NCBI GenBank assembly: GCA_038503065.1
Contig: JBCAMK010000010.1
Span: 248,001-312,000, forward strand
Reading direction: 5' to 3'
DNA from: Paragyromitra xinjiangensis
Taxonomy: Eukaryota > Ascomycota > Pezizomycetes > Pezizales > Discinaceae
DNA: 64,000 bases
Numbering within the stretch: position 1 is the first letter of the stretch; every line of letters starts with the position of its first letter. Of this stretch, positions 53,706 to 64,000 are shown piece by piece. A model generated the notes under the pieces. The model saw only the letters and a program-made list of their open reading frames with translations, was not told where the DNA came from and made no database searches. Made by a program: the position numbers and the translations under genes.

Positions 53706-55214
53706 CTACCATTTAGTATGACCCCCATGGCGCCTTATAACAGTAGTAATCCTCCTGGGCATGCTATCTATATATCTATACAACATCCTCCACGGCATTT
53801 TTTCCCACACATCCTGAGCAAATGAAATTAATTCCTTTTCATTCCCAGGGATCTTTCTAGCATCTAACATTGCCTCCCGAAGCCTTCTTTTAAAATATGC
53901 CCAAACATTTTCAATGCAATTGAGATCTGGAGAGTAGCCGGGCCAATCCATGCGCCAGATACCATTGAGGAGCCGATATTTTTTTGCATAGTTTGAAGTA
54001 TGCACTCTGGACCCATCCTCTATTGTCTGAACCCCACTTTCGATACCGCCGCGTGCTTCGTAAATAGGTAAAAGGTAGGGACCAAGAAGTTCATGGCAGT
54101 ATTGGGGTGCATTCATGCCGAGACGGTCTTTTTTGCTGACACGCTCTTTTTCAGTGCGTTTTCGAATGACGACTAAGGGAGTATGATAGCCGTATGTGAA
54201 AGCCGCCCAGAACATTACTGAAAGCTTGTCGTTGGCAAAAGAAGGTTCTAGATATCGATCTTCGAGTGATGTACCAGGTGGTCTTCGGACTTTTATTCGA
54301 CCCCCACCACGTCCCAACTCAACCTTAATCTCATCTGTATATATATGCTCGCGCCATGCATATTTTGACCAGTGCCGATGTGCTCATGCAAAAGAGAGTC
54401 TATCCCGCTTGTGTACTCGATCAAGCCATGGTTTTTTCCGTGCAAAATGAATGTAGAAGTCATCCTGTCGCAGGGCGTTACCAACTGTTCTTGCAGAAAG
54501 CCCCAAATTCAAATCAACTGCAATTTCGTGTAACGAAGCACGTGGGTTATTGTTACTTATGCGTCGCAATCGTCTGTGACCCCTTTCGTCAAGTGCAGGC
54601 TTCTTTCCGGGTCGCTTGGGTGGATTGATGGTCCGGAATGTCTTCCATCGTGACACGACACGCTGAGCCTCTCTCAGGGAGCGAGGTTTCGTCAAGCCCT
54701 TTGGTATCCCCAAAGGTGAGCAGTGCTACTTGAGAGAGACTTCGCTACAATGATAATACAATGTTTTCCACAGGCCTCACGTGAGGTAAGAATCGAAGTG
54801 ATTCTGGGGTGCGACAGCGGCAGCGACAATGATGTTTCTGAGGTAGAAACAGAGATTGTATTTTTATAACAGTACGGTAGAAGTAAAGTAAGAGACGTTG
54901 CTTAAGGAAAGAAAGAAAAGAACAATCACAACCGCGGAAATCCATCGCTTATATACCCAATCTTCCCCTTTCCATGACTCATCCATTCGAAGCAACCCAA
55001 CCGAATCACAAAGAAACACAACGAAATAATACAATGACTAATCCTTAACACCGCACATGTACTTGACCCTATCCATGAAAGCCTCAGACTTCGAAAGTGG
55101 AGTCTCTTCAGCGATCTCGCGGTAATTTATGCCTTCGGCATGCTTTTCTATTACCTCTACCCGCTCCTCTGTGGTGGCCTGGCGTCGCTTTTTAGTAACG
55201 GGGTCGATAGGCAT
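53706..55214 (-). pseudogene. Tc1-type transposase (DD34E), interrupted
   Basis: The start is at 55214 (MPIDPVTKKRRQATTEERVE). The first helix-turn-helix runs through NYREIAEETPLSKSEA, where the 408-bp repeat enters. Coding resumes at 54665 as QRVVSRWK in the same frame once one copy of the 6-bp duplication is ignored, totalling 365 codons including the stop. One in-frame TGA lies after DRLSFA (54382-54384), a likely CGA-to-TGA change. The catalytic core is IYTDEIKV (Asp), IEDGSRVHTS (Asp) and SPDLNCIENVW (Glu), with 34 residues between the last two. The usual NPIE is NCIE here. It is inactive in this copy. Confidence 0.87.
54672..55079 (-). repeat. 408-bp insertion in the Tc1 transposase (copy B of the shared repeat)
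   Basis: Homologous along its length to 12915-13340: same TATATAAGCG-type box, same TGTTAAGGATTAG block, same GGGATACCAAAGGGC end region. It is flanked by the 6-bp direct repeat AGCCTC (54666-54671, 55080-55085), which differs from the duplication around copy A. The two are therefore independent insertions. The 12-G homopolymer of copy A is GGGG here. Confidence 0.8.
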
Positions 55215-55301
55215 TTTGCGTGGGTGTCGTTGTGCTGGAGGAGTGTGTTTTTAGCGAGGCTCAATTTTGGCGTGTCCCGTTACCAAGCGACCGCCATTTT
55301 A

Positions 55302-55726
55302 TTTATCTTAATCTCAAGACAATAACTGGATAAATTCCTTTATAGCCAGCACAGAAACATGAGAATAAAGTAATCCTACTAGTGTGGTGATGACGTTAGC
55401 AGGATATGATCATGGTATATTATGTCAAGACTACTCTAAGCCGAGTGATATATCACTAAGCGAACTAGTAGTTTCCTGCGTTAGGCATACAATAGCACCC
55501 CACTCCAACGGACCGAAAACCATTACCAAGCCGACCCATTCTATGCCCGAATGAGCCACTATAACGATATCAACCTATAAGCGAGGTGATTGCCCCGGAT
55601 TCTCGTGGCATCCGTTCCGTTGCCGTTAGGTTTCTGGGAACTTTCTGAGATCTATAGGCGCTCGGTCCTGTTTTGGTCTGGCTTACAAGACGAGTCCCTC
55701 CTGATCGATATTATTTGCCCTCCGCT
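55302..55726. other. Intergenic, no gene seen
   Basis: Short unique-looking stretch between the Tc1 element and the foldback MITE. Confidence 0.3.
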
Positions 55727-55829
55727 GTAAGAACCGGAAAGCAGGGGGTGTGTGGCTTTTTATGTCACAGAGTCTGAGCACGATGCCGTAGCATACAGGG
55801 CCACACCACCCCTGTTTTCCGATTCTTAC
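55727..55829. mobile_element. Foldback MITE, 103 bp (copy 2)
   Basis: Arms GTAAGAACCGGAAAGCAGGG and, inverted, GTAAGAATCGGAAAACAGGG form a long hairpin; the left arm continues GTGTGTGGC and the right arm GTGGTGTGGC. The core matches copy 1 at 22538-22641 (CGGAAAGCAG.GGGTGTGTGGC). No coding capacity. Confidence 0.7.
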
Positions 55830-58800
55830 GATGGATGACAAGTAGTTTAACTACCTATACTTCTGCCGTAGGCCCATAGACGTTTGAAGTGCTAGGATAC
55901 CCAGGGAAAAGACGTTGGTTTCTGCTAAGCCCTACGCGGAGGTCGGACCCGCAGCCCTAAGATGTCTAAATGACCTGGTGGACAGCCAATTATCTCTTAG
56001 GGATCAGAGCCAGCCCGGGGCAAAACCTGTTTCGAAGACTGAGTATTTTCACTAGAAGTGTCTCCTAGTTCAGCCCTAGGATTTTCTTTTTACTCTACTT
56101 TAGCCCCGCAAGAATGAGTAATGATGGTGCCTGGAAATCTATATCATTTTAAGAGTGGCTATCTGCAGGGAAATTCAACGTATATACAGTGGCGAAATTA
56201 TTTGATCATGATATAATACTACATGGATATTATCTTAGGATCAGTAATGAGCATTGAGAGCTTGTTTAGCCTTACTTTTTTTTTTGGATATCTATGCTAA
56301 GCATCAGCTGCTCGTGGGAAATGCGTATGATCCAATAACCAAATACTCATGGGTCTAAACACAAGATCAATCCACCACTGACCCGCAGGAGCTCACCTGT
56401 GCATGAGTTCACTGTGATTTCCCTACCAATGAACGATCTAGGCCCAACGGTAATCGGCCTGTGCGCGTGGGAACTGGGCAGTATAATTCTGCAATGTGGC
56501 GAAGATTTCGTTAAATGAAGGCGGCTGGTGATAGACGCAGGTGACCTGGGTATGTTATTTCTTCCGCGTCTCCCTGGCAGCTAACATCCTGGGATTAGAT
56601 CTGGTTTGATCGGTGAACCCTGTACCTCTCGTTTAAGTGTAATTGATGTCTACTGTCTAATACCAAGCTGTCTTGGTGCTAAGCTTTCCCCCTGTAGATC
56701 TAGATTGTGTGGCGGTGAGTTCTTAAAACGTAGTATCTATCTAGTAGCATTTATCCACCGATGAATCTATCAATACTAAGACGTTTGCCTAGCAAGCACA
56801 CAATCTAGGTGGTCCCATGTATCCAACAAAATGAACTAACAGTAGATGAATACATCTCCAACTTCTCTACACACGCAAACAAGCACTCCAGCAACAGCCA
56901 AACATACTTAGGTCATGGTTGTGGGGATGGGACATCGAGATTTCCCGCTCTGTTGGGTCACCATAGAAAAATTGTGAGACCCGTTCCACCTCAATATGCT
57001 TGACCTGAGCACCTGTCAACCTGCGGCACGGTAGATACACAACCAATAATCGAACCATCCCTAAAACCGTTGAATGAACTGCGACACCCTCTGAACGGGT
57101 GATTACCCTAACTAGGTAGATCTTGCGAGTGAAAAACTAATTATAACCAGTAATGAAGTCCTCTGATAGCGGTAGTTCCGGCCACCGACCATGGATTAGG
57201 GTAGGTTCCCTGTAACGTGAATCATCTCCGGCATCGCGTTTTCAAATAGCCGAGATTAATGGTATCCCCGGATTTTGCGGACCGGATTGTGGAGACGAAG
57301 CGTCAGAGGTTGGAGGGGGGTTTGTATGGTGGATTGACTCTAGAACCGACACCTGGAAAGCAGCTTACCCCGAGTTCGTATAGTTAAACTCAACAGAAAT
57401 TAACACAAAAAAGGTGTGCCTTCTCAAATGCTGTCTCGCCCAGGTTTTATTTCCCTCAAAAGTGATGTTGATGATAAGTAATAGCAGCGATAAAATGCGC
57501 TCTTTTGGTGAGAGCGAAACTAGTGCTCAGGTGTACATAGGGTCATGATGAAAAAAACACGCTATTTGCCACAATCGATCACAGTTTCCCTAATTCCCCA
57601 ATTTCATAACGCTATATCGCTAAATTAATATGCGGGATTATCCCCCTAGGATAATAGTAATAGTTTTAAAGTTGAGCGACCATCTAAATTGTACTTTTCT
57701 TTGAATTGGCGTTTTGGTTGAGTTGCTGGTTTCACGCTGGTGCAGGTTGTAGAGTTAATTCACTATACAGTACCACACCTAGATAAGCAGCTCTGCCAAC
57801 ACAAGCGAGAACCTGTTAGGCGAATGAAAGTACGAATCAGAATACTACTCAATTCAACATCCTTGAATAAATTGTTGATTATATTGAGAAAAGCTATCGT
57901 TCGCCTAATAGCAGTTGAATCCCGTGGTGATGAACTCTTACCCATCCGCACACCTGCCATGATACAATCGACCATTCAATTTTACGGGAACCCTAACCAA
58001 TCAAGGTATTGGTGGGTATGGCGAGGGACAGCATCAACAGTTCGAAACCCCTACAAATGGCTCGATCAATGTAGTGGTGGTATTCATCACCTGTCATTAG
58101 AAACCTGTATCATTGAACAACCGATTGCATTACGAGTATAAAAAAACCTGATAAATATATACATTTACCAACTAGTATCCTGGTTAAGTTCAGGAACAAA
58201 AAGCTAGGAACAGGGCATCTATGTAGTGCGATCGTAGCAGAAAAGGATCATCGTGGGGTCTATCCTTGGCAGTTGCCCCAAGGAGGATCGATTTTCGATG
58301 GTCCTGACTTATTGTCGGTTCTTGCCTGATTAACATGGTTTCTAGGACCTTGGTTCTTGTATCTTGTGATTCTTTGGGTAGGGGTTTGACCTACGAGGGA
58401 GGTAAAAGAAAAGCGCGTTATTATCATTGACAGCTGGCGAAATATCCACCCAACCATTTGACCAATCAATAATCGGCATTGACCATCCCTTGTACCATGA
58501 AATACAATTCATACCCTCAAATTTCTCTGAGCTCACTAAGCCTAGGCTGCGGACAGAAAAATCTCTTAGCCAAAGGGTGGGGTGTCAAGCAAATTATCAA
58601 TTCATGTGATTTTGTATACAAACGCTCAGCTCCCTGTAAAAACAATCGTATAGAAGCGGTTTGAAAACACTGTATTAAAATAAACAAAGAAACATCTCCT
58701 GCCTTGGGGAACAATAGGATATAATAAAAGCAACAAGCTTCCTCCTGGGTTTGCGGCGAGTAAGCAAGTAAAAAAAAACCATATACTTGCGAACAAGAAA

Positions 58801-59056
58801 TATACGCCTGCTCCACGCCTTAAACAAAGGAATCTCGCTCGTAAAGAGAAGCAATAAAACGGTAAAAGGATGATATCCTACGTCTATATTCAAGCTCAAC
58901 TGAGCCAGTCTGGTAAAAATAAAATAAAAACAGAATTCTTACAGTCTTATTTATCGGAGACTGAAGATCCCTGAGGTAAAATAAGACAATCAAAAAGCAA
59001 AAACCCACCTGTGTAAAGTCTATACAAACCTACGCTCAGTGCTAATAAACGGAAGC
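55830..59056. other. Intergenic, no firm gene
   Basis: About 3.2 kb with one longer plus-strand frame (57740-58141, 133 codons) of ambiguous composition and no recognised motif. I do not call it a gene. No further repeat ends found. Confidence 0.3.
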
Positions 59057-60887
59057 TCAAACGACAAACGCCTCATTTAGCCAATGTCCTATAACCACTT
59101 TCCCTTCCTGCAACCTCTTCGACCACGGCTTCCTCACAATAATTGCCGCATGTGAACGCCTATCGTTATGAATATGCACCGGAAACTTTTTGAACCCCAA
59201 TTTATCCAAGCTAGCGATCATCTCAAACTGATGCGGTGTAAGAGCTAATGTCGGAAACTCCATCTGCCTCTGCTGCCTAGGAGGTTCTTCTACTTCATTG
59301 CTCTTGCTTCCTTTGGTATCTCGTGTTATTGATTCTGGAGTTGGTGGAGCTTGGGATTCAGTTGTGGGCCGAGCAGGACGCTTTGTGCTATCATGCTGGC
59401 TTTTAATATACGGACACTCGCGCCCCTCCGTTTGTTTTTCCTGGTTCCCTTTATCATTTCTAGTGTGGGGTACTGCCTCCTGATTTCCAGAAGCCAACGA
59501 AATTGTAGAAACTGGCGAAAGACTGATGCTCTCCTCTGAACCAGCAGGTAAATGTTGTGGACTCATCTCATGATGAATATCTTCGATGATCCCCTCAGCC
59601 GCTTCTTGCATCTCCTCAACCAATAGTGGCAGCCTGTGATAATCCAAGCTCTCATCGCTAGAATGTAGTTTGATCCTCCGCCTGCTCGAAAATGTTTGAA
59701 TAATGGCATTGAGCAAAAACACAACCACCCCAATCGGAATAACAAGAGAATAAATCAGTACCATGGGTAACCTAGTCGCGACCCCGGTTGTAGTCTTTGC
59801 GACACGGTGGGTCACTGGGAGCTTCTCGTCCTCCTTTGTAGGCGGCAAAACTGGGCTATCGGGATCGACGACATTCTGGGAGTATCCTGGAATGTAGTTA
59901 ATCGAAATGGATGATAGATCAGCAAAAGGATCGAATCGGGATATCCCGGAAGTATAAAAAGTTGTCGAGCGATCGTTGACGATATTTGCATAAAGGACCT
60001 TGTTAGGGAATAATGAGAGTCCTTTGTAGAATATTGAGTCCTTATCAGCAAGGATAGAAAGCAATGGACGATCGTTATTCCGAAAATTGTCGATTGTAAA
60101 GAGCTGGCGGCCGGAAGAAGAGAGTGTACGAGCTCCGAGGACATTCCTGATAAACCCCTGATTAGAAAAGATCAAAACGAGCAAAGAATCTTGAGCCAAC
60201 CAAATATGATTATGCCACCCCAGCAATGGTGTTCTAACCCCGAGATGTGGAGTTGCAAATGTACAAAAGTTCTGCCTCTTGTAAGCCTAATCTCCCAAAA
60301 TCAAATCTCCTGCAAAGGAAAAAGGGACCAACATACCACTGGCTGAATCTTCTCAAAATACCCTTTCGAAAATAGCAGTCCAATAGCATACCTCGAAACG
60401 AGCCCCCCTAAGAAGTAAAGAAAACCCTAGTCAGCCTCATCGAATCTCACCTGATTTCTATCTCGTTTTATCTGTCCTCCATCCCGAAAACTCCAAATCC
60501 ATCTATAGAACTATGAGTCTATCCCCGCAAAGAGTTCCAAGTAACCCACCTAATGAGTACCCAACGATACTAAGCTTCTTTATCTGGACGCCATCCCTGG
60601 CATACTCTTCTATCGCATCTTCGATTTCCCTAGCGACTCTCTCACCACCCGTTTCTATACCGTCATAGGTGAAGGTTCCAGAGTTGCGTTTGGCGATGAG
60701 GATTTGCAGGACGGATTGGTCGTAGCGATCTCGAATCGCCGAGGCGAGGTATTGGAAGTGGTTTGGGTTGCCCCATAGCCTAATATCTATCAGGGATAGC
60801 TCGTTGGTAGCAAAATAGCTCTTAAACAGTGACTTACCCATGCACGAGGACACAGAGGTGGTCACCCTTTCCACTGGGAGCTTCCAT
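59057..60887 (-). CDS. DUF676-type serine lipase/esterase, Lpl1/Rog1-like
   Basis: Four exons: 60887-60838, 60779-60550, 60407-60337 and 60271-59057 (introns 58, 142 and 65 bp), 521 residues. The start MEAPSGKGDHLCVLVHGLWGNPNHF carries the oxyanion-hole block HGLWGNP. The nucleophile elbow is VGYSLGGLVSRYAIGLL, with Ser92. ANIVNDRSTTFYTSGISRFDPF holds the likely acid residue, and RRSHAAIIVRKPW the likely catalytic His near the C-terminus. A single membrane-like stretch (LPMVLIYSLVIPIGVVVFLLNAII) sits mid-protein, before a charged disordered region. Yeast Lpl1 is a lipid-droplet phospholipase of this family. The donor GTGGGT for intron 2 is chosen because it gives SLGGLV; the alternative GTTACT would add a glycine. 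Confidence 0.86.
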
Positions 60888-62569
60888 AGCTTCTAAGTCT
60901 GGCAAGGGAAAGTGGCGTACGATAGTCTAAGAGAAACGAGCAAGGTGGAGAGAGAATAATAAAAAGAAGAAACAGTTGTCTAGAGGGGCTGATGAAGTAG
61001 TAGCAAAGGGGGTGATAGCGATAGTGATAACGATAGCGATAGCTGCGGTCTTGGGTCAGCTGGGTGGGTGGATGGTTGGGCTGGAGAGATGCGGTAGGGT
61101 AAAGGAACAGAAAGCAGAGCAGGTGAGCAAAGAGATGAAGATGACGAGAGAAAGAATGAGGGATGTAAGATCTTGAAAACCGGCACGAGACGAGGCCGAA
61201 GAAGCGCAGATAGCTGCCCATCCTAGCGGGTGGAACCGCAGCCGTGACAGGGTCATTTTTCACATACAATAGAGTACGTACGCTCCGTGTTTCCCATATG
61301 GTCCCCCGACTACGACATCATTCCATTGAAACAAACCCGGCGAACCAGTATCTCCGTGCAGGGGCTTATATCCGGCACTAAATTATCGAAGAGAATTCCT
61401 GAGGCTCAAACCGATCTCTTTAGCTCTCCTGAGTATGTATCTAACTTCAACAGCATCTAGGCTAATTCCCATGTCAAATATTTAATTTTTCGAGTTCCTA
61501 CGTACGGAGTTCGTCGCCAACCAACTCACTCTACTACCGCCTTGCAGTACTATTTCTACAAGTCGCTACTGATGTTGCGTGGCGAGGGCTGTTGTCACAC
61601 AAGACGAAACAATCTTGGTGCACGCGACTCATAACCTGAGATGACGCTTTGGTGGGCGAACTGCAGCCCAGACCTAACCCTAGTTTTGAAAAGATAAACC
61701 TGACCTTATGAATTTAGAGATAAGAACACTAGCAGCTGCACTTTTCCGACTTCCTAAGATATCGGTTTTGGGAGGGTAAACCTTTACTTTGTCTATGATT
61801 ACAGCCAGCGCCACGACTTCTCAACGCTTGTGCTTGACCTCTTGGGGTTGTGATAATATACGAATTCTTGTCAATACTTAGCTAGCAGCTTCAGTACTAG
61901 ATCAAATGCATAACTTCCTGACAGTCTATCTTTAGTACCGAGAAACGGCAAATCAACACGAGGAAACAAAACAGAAGACACCACGAAAGCATTTCACATG
62001 TCAACGAAAAAGGGGAGGATGGGACAAGCCAGCCTCAGACTGTTCCCTGGCTCATTTAAAATTCTACCCTAGATTTTTCGAACTCTAGGCGAAGCTCGTT
62101 CTTCAATTTGGTGTGTATATAAATACTGATAACTGTCCTAGTCTTATTCACAATCAAACTAGCCAGCTCTGTGGTACCTAAAACAGTATTCCGACGGATT
62201 TCTCCAGCTATCCTGCACATTTACGGGGGATTCCAGTGCAATTAGCGATAATGTGGGGAAACGAAAGCCGAGAGAGCATCCGCTCTTTGCGCTGTAATTT
62301 TGATGATACCGTGCAGTGAAGTGCCGGAAACATTAATTGTTGCAATAGGAACTGATAGGTGCATTGCATGTGGCAGATATCGTGGAAAGGTTTAGCCAGG
62401 GGTTGTTCCGCGCGGGGTGGCTCGTGCGTAACAAAGTTGCCCCTCAAATCCCGTGACTAGCCGGTGATCATATTCACCATCTCAACCTAACCTCCAGCTT
62501 CCAGATATCTAGCATTAGCAAATAATTCAGCTTCAGTTCGCCTTATCCTAACTATTATCGCCTACTACA
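60888..62569. other. Intergenic between divergent lipase and PTPA genes
   Basis: The lipase side (60888-61270) is rich in purine runs and GATAGCGATA-type iterations on the plus strand, i.e. pyrimidine-rich toward the lipase gene, as in a 5' UTR. The rest holds both promoters. No other gene supported. Confidence 0.4.
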
Positions 62570-63786
62570 ATGCCAGCCTCCCTTAACAGACCCCCCAAAC
62601 CCCCTCAAGACACAGCACCTACCGCGCCTCCCCCACCTCCAATCTCATCCTTCACCTTTGCTACCCCGGAAAAGCGCCTCATAACCGTCAATGACCTCGC
62701 CCTCTACCGTGATTCCCCTACCCACAATCTCATATTATCTTTCATAACCGACCTTAAGAACTCCGTCCTCAACATTCCCAATTCGCACCCGTGCGAGGTG
62801 TCTCTCTTTGTACAAAAGCTCTTAAACATCCTTGAGGAAGTTCAAAAGCTTGTTGACGAGCACCCAGCCGAAGAGGCTGCAGGGAGATTTGGGAATAAAG
62901 CCTTCGTGGGGTTCTATGATGCTGTATCAAAGCAGGCAGGAAGACTGCATCAGGACCTAGGATTGCCGTCTGAAGCTGCCGTAGATGAGGTGAAGAGATA
63001 CTTTATCGAAAGTTTCGGGAACCGGACAAGAATCGACTATGGCTCTGGACACGAGCTGAATTTTATTTCTTGGCTGTAAGGCCTTCCCACGCCCGTCTAC
63101 CCCACCACCTACTAACATGCTGCAGCCTTTGCTTCCGCCAACTTTCTCTCCTCTCACCTCCTGATTACACTGCCCTCATTCTTCGCCTCTTTAGCCGCTA
63201 CATTTCCTTAATGCGTCACATCCAAACAACCTACCTTCTAGAACCTGCTGGCTCCCATGGTGTCTGGGGGCTAGACGACTACCAATATCTTCCATTCTAC
63301 TTCGGTGCCTCACAACTCTACAGCCATCCCCACCTACGCCCCAAGTGTATCCATGACGCAGAGATCCTCGAGGAGTTCAGCTCAGAATACATCTACCTCG
63401 GCTGCATCTCGTTCATCAACTCCATCAAGACGACCGCAAAGCTACGATGGCACAGCCCCATGCTAGATGATATTTCCAATGCACGCAATTGGGCCAAAAT
63501 CACAGACGGCATGGGGAAGATGTATGAAACGGAAGTTCTAGGGAAGCTACCCGTGATGCAACATTTCATGTTTGGTGGGATACTAGCAGCAGCTGAAGGA
63601 ATGGGGGCGGAAGAGGACGTAGGCGATCAGAGGGAGGGGAGGGTGGTGGTTGATAGTGATGGGATGACACATGTGCATAGCGGGTGGGGTGAGTGTTGTG
63701 GGATTAAGGTTCCTAGTGCGATTGGTGCGAGGAAAGAGGAGGAGAAAATGCGGTTGAGAAGTGTACCGAGGATTCCGTTTGACTAG
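62570..63786 (+). CDS. PTPA: serine/threonine phosphatase 2A activator (peptidyl-prolyl isomerase, Rrd family)
   Basis: Two exons: 62570-63075 and 63126-63786 (intron 50 bp, GTAAGG..CTGCAG), 388 residues. A Pro-rich N-terminus is followed by the PTPA fold: FGNKAFVGFYDAVS, then IDYGSGHELNFISWL, LLEPAGSHGVWGLDDYQYLP and FYFGASQLYSHPHLRPK. The block EPAGSHGVWGLDDYQ is the nucleotide/substrate-binding signature of the family. Known role: activates PP2A by promoting correct metal loading and a prolyl-isomerase-like conformational change; yeast has Rrd1 and Rrd2. Which paralogue this is cannot be decided by eye. The Gly/Glu/Val-rich part near residues 325-345 is an insertion relative to yeast. The gene is complete in the window. 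Confidence 0.93.
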
Positions 63787-64000
63787 TAGGATGGGGAGCT
63801 TGCATAAAATTTTAGGAATTGGGACTCGTAATGATGTAGTGTAGAGATCATGTGGCTCTACACTGGTGGGTGGCATAATATCAAGATGTGAATTCACCAG
63901 GCCAAAAATAAAATAATTATTACATACTTGAGGTCTTCCCTATGGCTATACCGAAGACCCTTTCGGGGTCTAGTGAGAATTTCTCACGTGGATAACTAAC
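63787..64000. other. 3' flank of PTPA to window end
   Basis: A+T-rich downstream sequence. GGTCTTC..GAAGACC near 63931-63959 is a short palindrome-like pair. No gene seen. Confidence 0.3.

Larger units (their letters stand above)
53558..55299 (-). mobile_element. Tc1-like DNA transposon, second family, with nested repeat
   Basis: The left end AAATGGCGGTCGTTTGGTTA followed by CGGGACAC is matched inverted at the right end (two differences), with TA on both sides (53556-53557, 55300-55301). The element is 1742 bp including a 408-bp nested insertion (54672-55079), so about 1.3 kb originally, a standard Tc1 size. Its TIRs and transposase differ from the element at 9209-16677, so they are separate families. 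Confidence 0.88.

Noticed and set aside
57740..58141. 133-codon plus-strand frame
   Set aside because: Composition like the surrounding intergenic DNA; no motif, no plausible splice partners.
60862..61269. 135-codon minus-strand frame upstream of the lipase
   Set aside because: It is low-complexity pyrimidine-rich leader sequence and uses a different frame from the lipase start at 60887.
1..64000. CRISPR array, bacterial operons or phage
   Set aside because: No regularly spaced short repeats; the genes are intron-bearing fungal genes.

Overview
This window looks like nuclear DNA of a filamentous ascomycete (Pezizomycotina). The evidence is short spliceosomal introns (46-151 bp, GT..AG), ascomycete-type proteins (SDE2, Cdc14, a Yox1-type homeodomain factor, NmrA-like, HeLo-domain, LaeA-like methyltransferases, Lpl1/Rog1-type lipase, PTPA), and a single dispersed 5S rRNA gene instead of a 5S array. 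Low gene density with many decayed mobile elements would suit a repeat-rich lineage such as Pezizomycetes, but that placement is inference.

Layout. 1-981: 3' part of a Cdc14 phosphatase gene. 982-9208: gene-poor DNA with a small bZIP-like ORF, a 5S rRNA gene with a decayed duplicate, a 299-bp MITE and a pseudogene. 9209-16677: a Tc1-like transposon (TIRs, TA target duplication) split inside its transposase gene by a complete Ty1/copia retrotransposon (LTRs, 5-bp target duplication, PBS, PPT). The copia element is itself split by a 426-bp insertion. 16767-21008: SDE2, a DUF167 protein and a homeodomain factor. 21009-28184: mostly intergenic, with a foldback MITE, an unrecognised spliced minus-strand coding region and an NmrA-like gene. 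30358-34640: a divergent pair made of a HeLo-like/DUF7580 protein and a striking fusion that joins a helical N-terminus to a decayed Ras-type GTPase domain and three tandem 80-residue membrane repeats. 35277-36950: LRR-like remnants. 39311-41389: an FAD polyamine-oxidase-like gene. 41390-47960: gene-poor, with a hAT-like MITE and a 298-bp TA-flanked MITE. 47961-50826: two tail-to-tail LaeA/TAM-type methyltransferase genes. 53558-55299: a second Tc1-type transposon carrying another copy of the insertion that splits the copia element. 59057-60887: Lpl1-like lipase. 62570-63786: PTPA (PP2A activator).

The host genes are mostly unrelated housekeeping genes and form no evident pathway cluster. Two pairs may be functionally linked: the divergent HeLo/Ras-like pair, which is a candidate incompatibility or cell-death locus, and the two methyltransferase paralogues, which look like a local duplication. 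Splice junctions were set by reading frame and family alignment by eye and are predictions.
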